The notes below the pieces were generated by a model. The model did not search any database, had not been told where the DNA came from, and saw nothing but the letters and a program-made list of their open reading frames with translations. From DASZHC01 sp035938215 (lineage in GTDB: Bacteria; Verrucomicrobiota; Verrucomicrobiia; Chthoniobacterales; JAFAMB01): 40,767 nt of DNA. How positions within the stretch are numbered: the stretch's first letter is position 1; every line of letters begins with the position of its first letter. The stretch spans positions 1 through 40,767 of the forward strand of contig DASZHC010000111.1 of the NCBI GenBank assembly GCA_035938215.1, written 5' to 3'. Positions 33,412 to 40,767 of this stretch are shown here, piece by piece. Made by a program: the position numbers and the translations under genes.

Positions 33412-34392
33412 ATGCAAAACTTATCCAAGGGACGATGCGGAACATGGATAATACTGTTGTGCAGTCTGTGCATCATTGAATTGCAGCAACCCGCCAACGC
33501 CATAGTCCTCTATCTGACCCTCATTGGGGATCGAGGGATTGCGTCCCTCGACACCGCTACCGGTGCAATGAGTCGTGTATGTTCGACGCCATCGGAGGGG
33601 GGGCCTGATAGCCTGCTGTTCGATACTGATGGCCGGATTATTTACTCTGAACCGCAGGCTGGAGCTGTAAGGAGATTCGATCCGTCCAATAGGTCGACTG
33701 AATTGCTGGCTTCGGGCATGACTCAAGATAAGTCCTTCGGGCCACACGATCTAGCTTTGGAACCCGACGGCAGCAGCGTCCTGGTTTCGGATGTCGCGAG
33801 CGGTAGGATCTATAGAATTAACCTCACAACGAAAGCTTTAACAATTCTTAAGACCTTCCCGGGCGGCCATCCAGCGGGATTGATATACGACAACGAGGGG
33901 CACCTCTTTGTGAACCTCTGGCGAGGCCCCGTTGTTGAACTAAACCCAAAAACCGGCACCGTGCTCCAGCGATCTCCTGAACTAGAGGAGCTGGATGGCC
34001 TAACTTTCGATTCTTCGACTCACAAATTATGGGCTGTTTCATATCGCGGAAGCCTTTACATTCTTGATCCCGAGAAGCTTGCCGCTGGAGTGAACAGGAT
34101 CCCGCTGCCTGCGGCAAAGGCCGACGGTATCGCTGCCGACGGCAAAGGAGATATCTTCGTGGTCATCACGGGCAATGACGGAATGATTTATCGGTATTCT
34201 GTGGCCAATAAAACTTTTCAATCAGTGGGTACCATTATACGGCCGGACGATGTCGCACCGTTATCCGGTTTCCGGCCTGCGCTCAGTTCAAATAATCAGG
34301 TTCAGATCTCCGAACTCGTGCCAAAGATAGCGCAACCGAATGGCATCAATATATGCTTCCCTCAAGAGCGCCGGCGAGATAAAGGCGCTTAA
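33412..34392 (+). CDS. Secreted beta-propeller (SMP-30/NHL-like) protein
   Basis: 326 residues from ATG 33412, with a signal peptide (WIILLCSLCIIELQQPANA). The mature part is a series of WD/NHL-like propeller blades: DSLLFDTDGRIIYSEPQAGAVRRFDP, PHDLALEPDGSSVLVSDVASGRIYRI, PAGLIYDNEGHLFVNLWRGP, LDGLTFDSSTHKLWAVSYRGSLYIL and ADGIAADGKGDIFVVITG. Such propellers (SMP-30, NHL) bind calcium or small substrates, but the reaction here is unknown. A strong Shine-Dalgarno-like aggagggg lies at about 33370, too far from ATG 33412 but suggestive of a TTG/GTG start nearer to it. The last about 35 codons overlap the end of the QueA-like gene. Confidence 0.65.
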   Translation: MQNLSKGRCGTWIILLCSLCIIELQQPANAIVLYLTLIGDRGIASLDTATGAMSRVCSTPSEGGPDSLLFDTDGRIIYSEPQAGAVRRFDPSNRSTELLASGMTQDKSFGPHDLALEPDGSSVLVSDVASGRIYRINLTTKALTILKTFPGGHPAGLIYDNEGHLFVNLWRGPVVELNPKTGTVLQRSPELEELDGLTFDSSTHKLWAVSYRGSLYILDPEKLAAGVNRIPLPAAKADGIAADGKGDIFVVITGNDGMIYRYSVANKTFQSVGTIIRPDDVAPLSGFRPALSSNNQVQISELVPKIAQPNGINICFPQERRRDKGA

Positions 34393-35340
34393 AAGCTCCA
34401 GATGACTTGCCGCCGGCTCATGCAGACCGGTCAAGATTCCATCTGTGACCCGAAGCGCGGTATCGGGTGTGATCCTGAGCCCTGTATAACGGTGCCCTGC
34501 CCTCACGATGCCATCGGCTTGAGCAGCAGATTCCAGGGCTCGCACAACCGTTGTACCCACGGCGATAACTCGTCTGCCGGCGGAACAAGCGGCTCGAATC
34601 TTCGAAGCCGCGCGCTCACCGATATCATATTCTTCTTCCAGACCTGGAAGGCGTCTGTCGAGTTCGTCGTCCAGATAGGAACTTAGACCGGTGTGCAGCG
34701 TAATATATGCTGTCTCGATCCCCTTTTTGCGCAGCCGCAGAAACGTTTCCCAAGTAAACGCGCGTCCTGCGCTCGGCATTTCGGCCGAGCCTGGCTCCCT
34801 TGCATAGACGGTTTGATAGTAATTCAGCCGCCAGGGCCGCGAGACGTATCGGTAGCGCACGGGCTCACCCAGACGATAGATAAGATCGACCAGCGCTGAG
34901 CCGCTGGCAGAGAATCGTACTTTCCAGATGCAAGGGATTTTTTCGTGAGGAGATTCCAACCGCACGCTTAAACCGAGGTCAAAGTTGATCACGGAGTTTG
35001 TTTCTTCGCGGACAGGGCAATTCTCGGGCAAAGCATTCCGAACAAGCGCTAGCCAGGAATCGTCGGAAAGATGCGAGGCAAGACGCAATTCGACTCTAGA
35101 TCTATCGGATTCCCTCCGTCCGACAAGCAACGCCGGAAGGGTTCGACTCGCGTTGAATACGAGCAGATCGCCCTCCACCAGAAAATCGCAAATCCGGTCA
35201 AAGCGTGAATGGATGGCCCTGCCCGCTCGCCGGTTAAGCACCAAGAGGCGGACGCCATCGCGTCGGCGGCTTCCCCTCAGCTCAGGCGGCTCTTTCGCAT
35301 TCAGGCCTTCCGGTAGCGAGAATTCAAGCACCCGAGACAT
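34288..35340 (-). CDS. queA: QueA-family protein (SAM:tRNA ribosyltransferase-isomerase-like), divergent
   Basis: 350 residues. Canonical QueA transfers the ribosyl group of S-adenosylmethionine to preQ1 in tRNA to make epoxyqueuosine. The family framework is present: LLVLNRRAGRAIHSRF, GDLLVFNASRTLPALL, NYYQTVYAREPGSAEMPSAG (QueA has PTAGLHF here), KKGIETAYITLHTGL, and VRALESAAQADGI. The changed PSAGRAF in place of PTAGLHF, the WRLNYYQTVY segment and the C-terminus FGDLNLII mark a divergent paralogue common in some phyla; its substrate is not proven. It overlaps the SDR gene by 17 bases. Confidence 0.8.
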   Translation of the reverse strand: MSRVLEFSLPEGLNAKEPPELRGSRRRDGVRLLVLNRRAGRAIHSRFDRICDFLVEGDLLVFNASRTLPALLVGRRESDRSRVELRLASHLSDDSWLALVRNALPENCPVREETNSVINFDLGLSVRLESPHEKIPCIWKVRFSASGSALVDLIYRLGEPVRYRYVSRPWRLNYYQTVYAREPGSAEMPSAGRAFTWETFLRLRKKGIETAYITLHTGLSSYLDDELDRRLPGLEEEYDIGERAASKIRAACSAGRRVIAVGTTVVRALESAAQADGIVRAGHRYTGLRITPDTALRVTDGILTGLHEPAASHLELLSAFISPALLREAYIDAIRLRYLWHEFGDLNLII

Positions 35341-36091
35341 GGTGGTTCTCCGCTCTTTTCGAGCTGAATTTCTGAGCTTCGAATCGCCGTCCAGTTACTC
35401 CTTTTGATTCGTCGGAAGCCAGATAGATGAACACCTCGGTCACGTCCGCGGGATCGGCCCATTGCTCCGGATTTTCGTCCGGCTCAGCGGCCCGATGCAT
35501 TGCCGTATTCATGCTGCCGGGGTCAACCCAGTTAACACGCACTTGCGTTTCCGCCAACTCTGCGGCCCAGGTCTGAGACAAACCTTCGAGTCCGAACTTG
35601 GAAATCCCATAGGCACCCCAGCCCGCATAGCCGACAATTCCGGCATCGCTTGTGACGTTTACGATGGAACCGCCCCGCTCGAACATCGCCGGGAGGGCTT
35701 CACGGATTGCCAGGTAAGGCCCGACCAGGTTGGTATTCAAAACGGTCTGAAAATCTTCGAGCGGATAGTCCAGAAGAAACGGCATGGGCGCAGGACCAAG
35801 CGCGGAGGCATTGTTGATCAGCACGTCCAGCCGTCCGTGGAACTCGCTCAGCGCGACCGCGAAAAGACGTTCAATGTCCGCCGGACGGCTCATATCGGCT
35901 TCGATAACAATGACATTTGCGCCTGGAGCCGTTTCGTCGATCTCGCGCTTCAACACTCGCAATGAATCGAGATTCCTGGCGCATAGAGCCAGAGCAGCGG
36001 CGCCTTCGCGTGAGAAATCGAGGGCCAACTGGCGTCCGAGCCCTCGTGAGGCACCGGTAATGAGGACATGTTTGGCATTCAACCTTTTCAT
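35324..36091 (-). CDS. Short-chain dehydrogenase/reductase
   Basis: 255-residue classical SDR. Cofactor motif GASRGLG (13-19), LINNAS (91-96), catalytic Ser148, Tyr161 and Lys165 (YGISK), and VDPGSMNTAMH after the active site. Substrate unknown. The stop-proximal codons overlap the QueA-like start by 17 bases, so the two are coupled in a minus-strand operon whose promoter faces the regulator gene at 36221. The same-strand pairing with a QueA-like protein suggests a shared modification or precursor pathway, but that is inference. Confidence 0.9.
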   Translation of the reverse strand: MKRLNAKHVLITGASRGLGRQLALDFSREGAAALALCARNLDSLRVLKREIDETAPGANVIVIEADMSRPADIERLFAVALSEFHGRLDVLINNASALGPAPMPFLLDYPLEDFQTVLNTNLVGPYLAIREALPAMFERGGSIVNVTSDAGIVGYAGWGAYGISKFGLEGLSQTWAAELAETQVRVNWVDPGSMNTAMHRAAEPDENPEQWADPADVTEVFIYLASDESKGVTGRRFEAQKFSSKRAENHHVSGA

Positions 36092-36132
36092 AGAAACTGG
36101 CGTGCATCCGCGAGATAACAGGGCGAATAACC

Positions 36133-36218
36133 TTTCGTTTCTAACGAAATTTCTTTATAAAACCGATGTAACATTTATGGCAGAGGCCGATACTTTGTAA
36201 AGATAAATATTTAGAAAC
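36133..36218. promoter_or_regulatory. Divergent promoter region with inverted repeats
   Basis: TTTCGTT-tct-AACGAAA (36133-36149) is a perfect palindrome with 7-base arms. GTTTCTAA (36137-36144) is exactly complementary to TTAGAAAC (36211-36218), which lies just before the regulator start codon (36221). Two copies of one half site thus frame the divergent region, as for a regulator controlling itself and the SDR/QueA pair. The stretch is AT-rich. Confidence 0.55.
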
Positions 36219-36220
36219 AA

Positions 36221-36922
36221 ATGACTGAACCGGCAGATGCTCGCGATGAGTCCAAAACACGGCGGCGGATCGTCAAGATGTTAAAGACTGATGGTCCGCT
36301 TGACTCAGCAACTTTGGCGGAACGCATCGGCGTTTCGCCAATGGCTATTCGCCAGCATCTCTACATTCTCCAAGATCAGAAAATGGTAACAGCGAAAGAG
36401 CGTGCAGTTCCTGTAGGCCGGCCCGCAAAATATTGGGAGCTGACTCGGAAAGCCGATCGACTGTTTCCGGATGCATACGCGGAGCTGAGCGTTTCCTTGA
36501 TCGACTCTTTGAATGACGCTTTTGGAGCCGATGGTTTGCAGAGAATCCTGGAACGTCGCACTGCGCGCCAGCGAGCGTCCTATTCCGCTCGGATCCTGGC
36601 AGCCATGCCGTTGCGAAGAAAACTTCAAAAACTGGCCGAGATACGCACCGAAGAGGGATATATGGCCGAGGTCCGCTCCGAAGGCGCAGGCAAATATCTT
36701 TTCATCGAAAACCATTGTCCAATATGCGCCGCGGCGTCGAGTTGCACGGGGTTGTGCGCAAATGAACTTATGCTCTTTCGAATGATCCTCGGCCCCGGCA
36801 CAAACGTCGAACGAGTTGAACACATCCTGGCGGGCGAACGCAGATGCGCCTACAGGATAACTAAGGAAGGGCAAACTACGGGACACCGTTCCGGTGGGCG
36901 GCAAAAGTGGGCACGCGAATGA
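36221..36922 (+). CDS. HTH regulator with C-terminal cysteine cluster (SufR-like)
   Basis: 233 residues. An N-terminal winged helix (TLAERIGVSPMAIRQHLYIL, then GRPAKYWELT) is of the SufR/DeoR-like type. The C-terminal domain has Cys166, Cys169, Cys175 and Cys179 (HCPICAAASSCTGLC) and Cys209 (RRCAYRI), the arrangement seen in SufR-like iron-sulfur regulators. It probably senses redox, NO or Fe-S status. The ATG is preceded by AT-rich DNA with a repeat half site (36211). It is divergent from the SDR/QueA-like pair and is its likeliest regulator. Confidence 0.85.
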   Translation: MTEPADARDESKTRRRIVKMLKTDGPLDSATLAERIGVSPMAIRQHLYILQDQKMVTAKERAVPVGRPAKYWELTRKADRLFPDAYAELSVSLIDSLNDAFGADGLQRILERRTARQRASYSARILAAMPLRRKLQKLAEIRTEEGYMAEVRSEGAGKYLFIENHCPICAAASSCTGLCANELMLFRMILGPGTNVERVEHILAGERRCAYRITKEGQTTGHRSGGRQKWARE

Positions 36923-37039
36923 GGCATAAGTTCATTACACAATCGTTCTATGTTGTTTTTGCCCCTTGATCTGGCGCCTTTTTCGTCGGCCTCGAAGCTG
37001 GTAGAGGCAGACCTCCGAACTCCTCACCGGAATAACGGC

Positions 37040-37094
37040 CGCCTCGGAGATGCGGCCCTACCAGACCACGGCGGGAATCGCCTCGGAGATGCGG
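37040..37094. repeat. Direct repeat cgcctcggagatgcgg
   Basis: Two identical 16-base copies at 37040-37055 and 37079-37094, each followed by a ccctacca/catctacca motif. They occur in the 200-base gap after the regulator, otherwise without a feature. Confidence 0.7.
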
Positions 37095-37123
37095 CATCTA
37101 CCAAACTTCTTTTTTCGTCGATC

Positions 37124-37915
37124 TCAAACGGTCTTGAGCATGCCGCCGTCGACGTAATAGGTGGACCCGACCGAATAGCTCGCACGTTTCGAGCAGAGGA
37201 ACACGAAGAAGCTTGCAAGTTCTTCAGGCGTGCCGAAGCGATCGATCGGCGCATGCTCACGTGCGACGGAAGCCAGGTAACCTTCCCAATCACCGCCTTT
37301 GTCTGCAGTCAATTGTCTCGCGGTCTTGATCCAATCGGGGGTGAGAATCAGGCCGGGATTCACGGTGTTCACGCGGATGTTGTCTTTGATCACCTCGGTC
37401 GCCAGAGTCTTTGAAAACATCATCAGCGCGGCCTTTGTCGTGTTATAGATCGGCTCGTACCAGAGCGGTTGCGCGGCACAGATTGAGGCATTGTGGAGGA
37501 TGATGCCGCCACCCCTTTTTCGCATAGAGGGCACCAGACCTCTCGCCAATCGAACGGCAGCCATGACATGGAGATCCCAGTAAAACTGCCATTTTTCGTC
37601 CGGAGCTTCCATGATCGTTTCGTTACTTCCTGTCCCCGCATTGTTGATGAGGATATCGGCACCCCCGAACTCGGAAACTGTCGCCGCGACGATTTGGTTT
37701 ACGTCTGCGGCTTTGGCGACATCGGCTGCCACTCCAATTGCCTTGATTCCATAATGCTTCGCAACTCGATCCGCTTCGGTTTTGACGCGTTCGGCGCCGC
37801 GCGCCGCAAGAACGAGATTCACGCCTTCAGCGGCCAATCCTTCTGCGATTGCGAGACCAATGCCTACACTTCCGCCGGTGATGACCGCCACTTTGTCTTT
37901 TAGTTCGAGATCCAT
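37124..37915 (-). CDS. Short-chain dehydrogenase/reductase
   Basis: 263-residue classical SDR. Cofactor motif GGSVGIG (14-20), LINNAG (89-94), catalytic Ser144 (LHNASIC), Tyr157 and Lys161 (YNTTK), then NPGLILTPDWIKTA and a C-terminal YYVDGGM typical of the fabG-like subgroup. It is cytosolic; substrate unknown. It is an isolated minus-strand gene, with its start 18 bases away from the left end of a dispersed element. Confidence 0.9.
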   Translation of the reverse strand: MDLELKDKVAVITGGSVGIGLAIAEGLAAEGVNLVLAARGAERVKTEADRVAKHYGIKAIGVAADVAKAADVNQIVAATVSEFGGADILINNAGTGSNETIMEAPDEKWQFYWDLHVMAAVRLARGLVPSMRKRGGGIILHNASICAAQPLWYEPIYNTTKAALMMFSKTLATEVIKDNIRVNTVNPGLILTPDWIKTARQLTADKGGDWEGYLASVAREHAPIDRFGTPEELASFFVFLCSKRASYSVGSTYYVDGGMLKTV

Positions 37916-37932
37916 TTTTGTTTCGTTTCGCG

Positions 37933-37983
37933 CTAGAATCCTTGAAAAGCAAAACTTGTTGCAGATGAGTCAAGTTTTTTTTT
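37933..37983. repeat. Half copy of the 11.3-kb MITE-like element
   Basis: ctagaatccttgaaaagcaa is identical to the left end of the element at 11253, and atgagtcaagtttttt is shared too. The right-hand inverted end is missing; instead the sequence continues after a T run into the next repeat family at 37992. Confidence 0.75.
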
Positions 37984-37991
37984 CTGTATTA

Positions 37992-38165
37992 GAGAGCACG
38001 GAGGGGGATTTCACCACAGAGACACAAAGGACACGAAGCTAAGAGAAGGCAGGGAAATTGGGGCTTATGATATGGGGAACCCGCTTGACGGTCTTTTAGC
38101 GTCCGGTTCATTTCCCTTCGAACTTTGTGTCCTCTGTGTCTCTGTGGTGAAAAAGTCTTTGTGCC
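37992..38165. repeat. Palindromic dispersed element, copy 2 (short form)
   Basis: Second copy of the 8053-8350 element: gagagcacggaggg start, accacagagacacaaagg at 38013, a shared ggggcttatgatatggggaa / ggggaacccgcttga block, and the inverted end tcctctgtgtctctgtggt at 38148. The central about 130 bases of copy 1 are absent. Confidence 0.85.
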
Positions 38166-38216
38166 CTCACCTTCGCTGACTTGCCATCGAGTTCGGACAG
38201 GCGTAGGCACTGGGAT

Positions 38217-38909
38217 ATGTGCGGGCGCTACCGTCGGACAAGTCAGGAGGAAGAACTGGCTCGAATGTATCATATCCCAATTCCCAAACAGACGGATTTG
38301 CCGATCAGCTACAACATCGCGCCCTCTCAAGACGTTCTGGCTGTGCGATATGATCCGGAAAAGGCTGTGCGGTCACTGGTTTCACTGCGATGGGGATTGA
38401 TACCGAGCTGGGCCAAAGACGAAAAGATCGGTTACCGAACCATTAATGCGCGAATGGAGACGGTTCAAACCGCGCCCGCTTATAGAAAGGCATTCAAAAA
38501 GCGTCGCTGCCTCGTTTTGGCGAACGGCTTCTATGAATGGCGCAGGAGGGGCGGCCCGAGAGTCCCATTTGATATTGCTCTCAAGGATAACGAACCCTTC
38601 GCGTTTGCCGGACTTTGGGAGGCCTGGAAAAATCCGGTGAACCGGGAATGGCTTTTTTCGTGCACTATCATCACGACTGAAGCAAACGAGTTGATTGCTC
38701 AGATTCACGATCGAATGCCTGTGATCCTCAATACTGAGGACCAACCGGCATGGCTAGGAGAAGAGAAATCCCATGATCTCGTACAGCTCCTTCGGCCGTT
38801 TCCAGCCGACGGATTGAAGATGGTGGAGATCAGCACCCGAGTTAACAATCCGAAGAACAACGATGCCTCAGTCCTTGAGCCCGATCGTTTCTCAGGTCTT
38901 TTTGGTTGA
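38217..38909 (+). CDS. yedK: SRAP (YedK/HMCES-type) abasic-site-processing protein
   Basis: 230 residues. The start is ATG 38217 because it places Cys2 (MCGRY) at the mature N-terminus, where the alpha-amino group and thiol bind abasic sites in single-stranded DNA as a stable crosslink. The frame is open about 12 codons upstream. Active-site residues are Cys2, Asn33 (YNIAPSQ), Glu107 (NGFYEW) and His164 (IHDRMPVIL), all present. INARMETV and NPKNNDAS complete the family. It protects DNA during replication over abasic sites. It is convergent with the MFS gene, 6 bases apart at the stops. Confidence 0.95.
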   Translation: MCGRYRRTSQEEELARMYHIPIPKQTDLPISYNIAPSQDVLAVRYDPEKAVRSLVSLRWGLIPSWAKDEKIGYRTINARMETVQTAPAYRKAFKKRRCLVLANGFYEWRRRGGPRVPFDIALKDNEPFAFAGLWEAWKNPVNREWLFSCTIITTEANELIAQIHDRMPVILNTEDQPAWLGEEKSHDLVQLLRPFPADGLKMVEISTRVNNPKNNDASVLEPDRFSGLFG

Positions 38910-38915
38910 ACTGGA

Positions 38916-40202
38916 TCAGTGGCTGACACACGAACTATCGGTGCACGGTGGTCCTACCCGCCGGCTTTCCTGTAAAAACGGAAGTGAGCAAAGCCAAAAT
39001 CCGAAGGCAGACGCCCCGAAGAGCAGCATCACACCGGTCATCGCGGCTGGGGTCCCATTATAGCAGAATGCCACCAGTTCGCTGGATATAGCGCCGGCGA
39101 TCATTCGTACACTGCCAAAGATGGACGATGCCACTCCAGCGATTTCAGGAACCGGTTCCAACAAACCATGGACAAGGTTTGGACTAACAATGCCGATGGA
39201 GAACGTATTCAGCATTAGCCACGGCGTGGCGGAGAGCGGCGTTAGTGCGTGCCTGACGGTTAGCAAAACAAGCGTCCCACTCGCAACCAGTCCGATCGCC
39301 AACCCTGTCGAGAGCAATCGCTTCTGCGGGACGTTGCTTAACTGTGCGACTGTGAAGGCTCCAATGGCTATACCTAAGGCATTCAAGGCGAAGAGCGCTC
39401 CGAACACGCGTTGGTCTAGTTTGAATATTTCAATGAAAACAAACGCAGACCCGGAGACATAGGCGAACAATCCGCCAAAGCTCAGACCGCCGACGATCGC
39501 ATATGTGCGACAGACTCGGTGCGAAATCACGCGCCACCAATTTACACTAATATTGCTAAGAAATAGCGCTTGCCTGTCGCGACGGACAATCGATTCTTCG
39601 AGACTGAGAACAATGATTGCACCCACTAGGAGGCCACCTAAGGCCAGGCAGTAGAAGACTCCACGCCACCCGGCCCAACTTGAGATCAGCCCGCCGAGAG
39701 TGGGCGCGATGATTGGAGCAAGGGTTGCAACGACCCCAACGTAGGCAAATCGTTTTCGAGCAGCCGTACCGACAAACAAATCACGCACGATCGCGAACGA
39801 AATAACAGGTCCCGCAGCGGCACCAATTCCTTGAAAAAAGCGCCAGATGACCAGGCCGCCAATGGAGGACGTAATCCCGCATCCAAAAGCGGCTACAGTA
39901 AAGACGACGCATCCAGCAAGCAATGCCGGGCGGCGCCCGAACCGATCACATAACGGACCGAAAATCGCCTGTCCGACAGCGAAACCCGCCATGAAGAGAC
40001 TGAGAATCAACGCCGTTGCCGAGGGTGGCGCATGAAGGGAGAAACCTATGTTTGCCAGCGACGCCAAGCACGAATCGATTGAAAGGGACGGCAACATTAC
40101 TACTGCAGCGAGCAGAACAATAAACAACTTCGAGTCTCTCGGAATTCTCCAGGAGACTGGAAGCAGAAGTCGTTTTTGTTCGTTGATTCCCGAATTGGAC
40201 AT
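38916..40202 (-). CDS. MFS drug exporter, Bcr/CflA type
   Basis: 428-residue proton-driven exporter in the inner membrane with 12 hydrophobic segments. FGPLCDRFGRRPALLAGCVV is the family loop between segments 2 and 3, after SLFMAGFAVGQAIFG. Segments 4-5 (RFFQGIGAAAGPVISFAIVR) and the GGLISSWAGWRGVFY motif are typical of Bcr/CflA. ATG 40202 is preferred to a TTG 69 bases upstream: an agga lies 10 bases before it and the product begins with a short polar tail. The family exports bicyclomycin, chloramphenicol-like drugs or cysteine; substrate unknown here. Confidence 0.9.
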   Translation of the reverse strand: MSNSGINEQKRLLLPVSWRIPRDSKLFIVLLAAVVMLPSLSIDSCLASLANIGFSLHAPPSATALILSLFMAGFAVGQAIFGPLCDRFGRRPALLAGCVVFTVAAFGCGITSSIGGLVIWRFFQGIGAAAGPVISFAIVRDLFVGTAARKRFAYVGVVATLAPIIAPTLGGLISSWAGWRGVFYCLALGGLLVGAIIVLSLEESIVRRDRQALFLSNISVNWWRVISHRVCRTYAIVGGLSFGGLFAYVSGSAFVFIEIFKLDQRVFGALFALNALGIAIGAFTVAQLSNVPQKRLLSTGLAIGLVASGTLVLLTVRHALTPLSATPWLMLNTFSIGIVSPNLVHGLLEPVPEIAGVASSIFGSVRMIAGAISSELVAFCYNGTPAAMTGVMLLFGASAFGFWLCSLPFLQESRRVGPPCTDSSCVSH

Positions 40203-40271
40203 TTTTTTCAGATTCCTGATAAAATAGGCGACAATGGTTCCGAAAGTCCGGGAAAGAGGCCGATCTGTCAA

Positions 40272-40486
40272 ATACCAGCGCTGTAAATGAGCAGTTTTGC
40301 GTCGGGTCTAAATGGAGACCGTTTTACGGTGCCGACGCAGCGGGCGCCCTCCAGTACCAGGGGATCGACCGGCGATGGCCATCTGTTGTTCGTTTTTATG
40401 GATAGGGGTAGGGACGAAGGTCAAGCTTCGCCCCTCCCTCCGAACCGAACAGGCAGATCTCCCGCATTCGGCTCTCCAGTTGGTGG
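40272..40486. other. Intergenic stretch without a supported gene
   Basis: Two frames of 67-87 codons cross this part but read as low-complexity, Arg-rich peptides without recognisable families. A short gtagggacgaag / cttcgcccctcc inverted segment near 40410-40435 is the only structure noticed. Confidence 0.4.
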
Positions 40487-40684
40487 TTAGTCTCCAAAGG
40501 AGATCAGCCGACGCATCCATGCTCGTTTCAGGCTCGAGCAATGGAATGGCTCCTGTTGCCAGGGCGGCCAACAGTCTTCGTTCAACAGCCGAAGGTTTGC
40601 ATACTTGCGTTGCTCTTCACCGATTTGAGTCCAGAGGACATTCGCGGTGCGGTTTTCCTTCTTGCTTTTGTTCGTTGTCTCCAC
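40487..40684 (-). CDS. Small hypothetical protein at right edge
   Basis: 65 residues from GTG 40684, preceded by an unusually good ribosome-binding site (aagggaggt). Sequence is rich in Trp, Arg and Leu (VLWTQIGEEQRKYANLRLLN, then DCWPPWQQEPFHCSS and RAWMRRLISFGD). No family is recognised. The upstream bases read toward the window edge (ggaaggtgacagagcctccg on the minus strand) and could belong to a mobile element such as a group II intron, but this is a guess. Confidence 0.3.
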   Translation of the reverse strand: METTNKSKKENRTANVLWTQIGEEQRKYANLRLLNEDCWPPWQQEPFHCSSLKRAWMRRLISFGD

Positions 40685-40767
40685 CTTCCTACCTCCCTTG
40701 GCTCCACGGGCATTACCCCGCTTCTAGCGCTACTACGGAGGCTCTGTCACCTTCCGGGCGCGGTTCT

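Overview
The window looks like a chromosomal piece of a Gram-negative, Verrucomicrobiota-type soil bacterium, probably near Chthoniobacterales / Udaeobacter-like lineages. This placement is an inference. It rests on a UBact (Pup-like) gene next to 20S proteasome subunit genes, a bacterial deoxyhypusine-synthase-like gene, and many small palindromic dispersed repeats. Tandem RND efflux pumps, a lipoprotein adaptor and a Spy-like periplasmic protein show an outer-membrane cell plan.

Region 1 (1-4.9 kb) is an oxidoreductase neighbourhood in decay. An MDR-type quinone reductase runs in from the left edge and is followed by a DUF427 gene. Then come an Old Yellow Enzyme pseudogene (one frameshift plus an internal deletion), an SDR cut in mid-gene and fused to a 5'-truncated SnoaL-like gene, and a second SDR with two frameshifts. 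Two uncharacterised genes close the block. Region 2 (4.9-6.0 kb) has one intact tRNA-Arg(ACG) beside two tRNA 3' halves (Ser-GCU and Lys-CUU) that lack their 5' halves.

Region 3 (6.0-13.4 kb) holds an aldo/keto reductase, a membrane protein and a sugar ABC transporter operon (ATPase, permease, binding protein). The operon ends in the tail of a second permease and the head of a LivG-like ATPase, the latter running into a roughly 380-bp palindromic repeat. Region 4 (13.4-19.6 kb, minus strand) has a phosphofructokinase and the main find: a compact cluster ModC-like ATPase, LysM protein, UBact, PrcB, PrcA, N-acetylmuramoyl-L-alanine amidase and peptidoglycan-binding protein. The stretch from UBact to the last gene has gaps of at most 10 bp or ATGA overlaps, so a protein-tagging and proteolysis module is physically tied to cell-wall enzymes. 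Dop, PafA and Mpa/ARC homologues are not in the window.

Region 5 (19.6-30.2 kb) holds the deoxyhypusine-synthase-like gene, an ArsR/SRPBCC pair with a perfect operator over the ArsR start codon, an arsenate reductase fragment, and an efflux operon (small exported protein, MFP, two HAE-1 RND pumps, Spy-like protein). Region 6 (30.2-40.8 kb) holds a cysteine-synthase-like enzyme, a diadenylate-cyclase-like (DAC) protein with an unusual N-terminal region, a secreted beta-propeller protein, a divergent QueA paralogue with an SDR, a cysteine-cluster regulator, another SDR, an SRAP DNA-protein-crosslink enzyme and a Bcr/CflA-type MFS exporter.

At least five families of short repeats are scattered between the genes. 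Two of them recur about 27-30 kb apart within the window.
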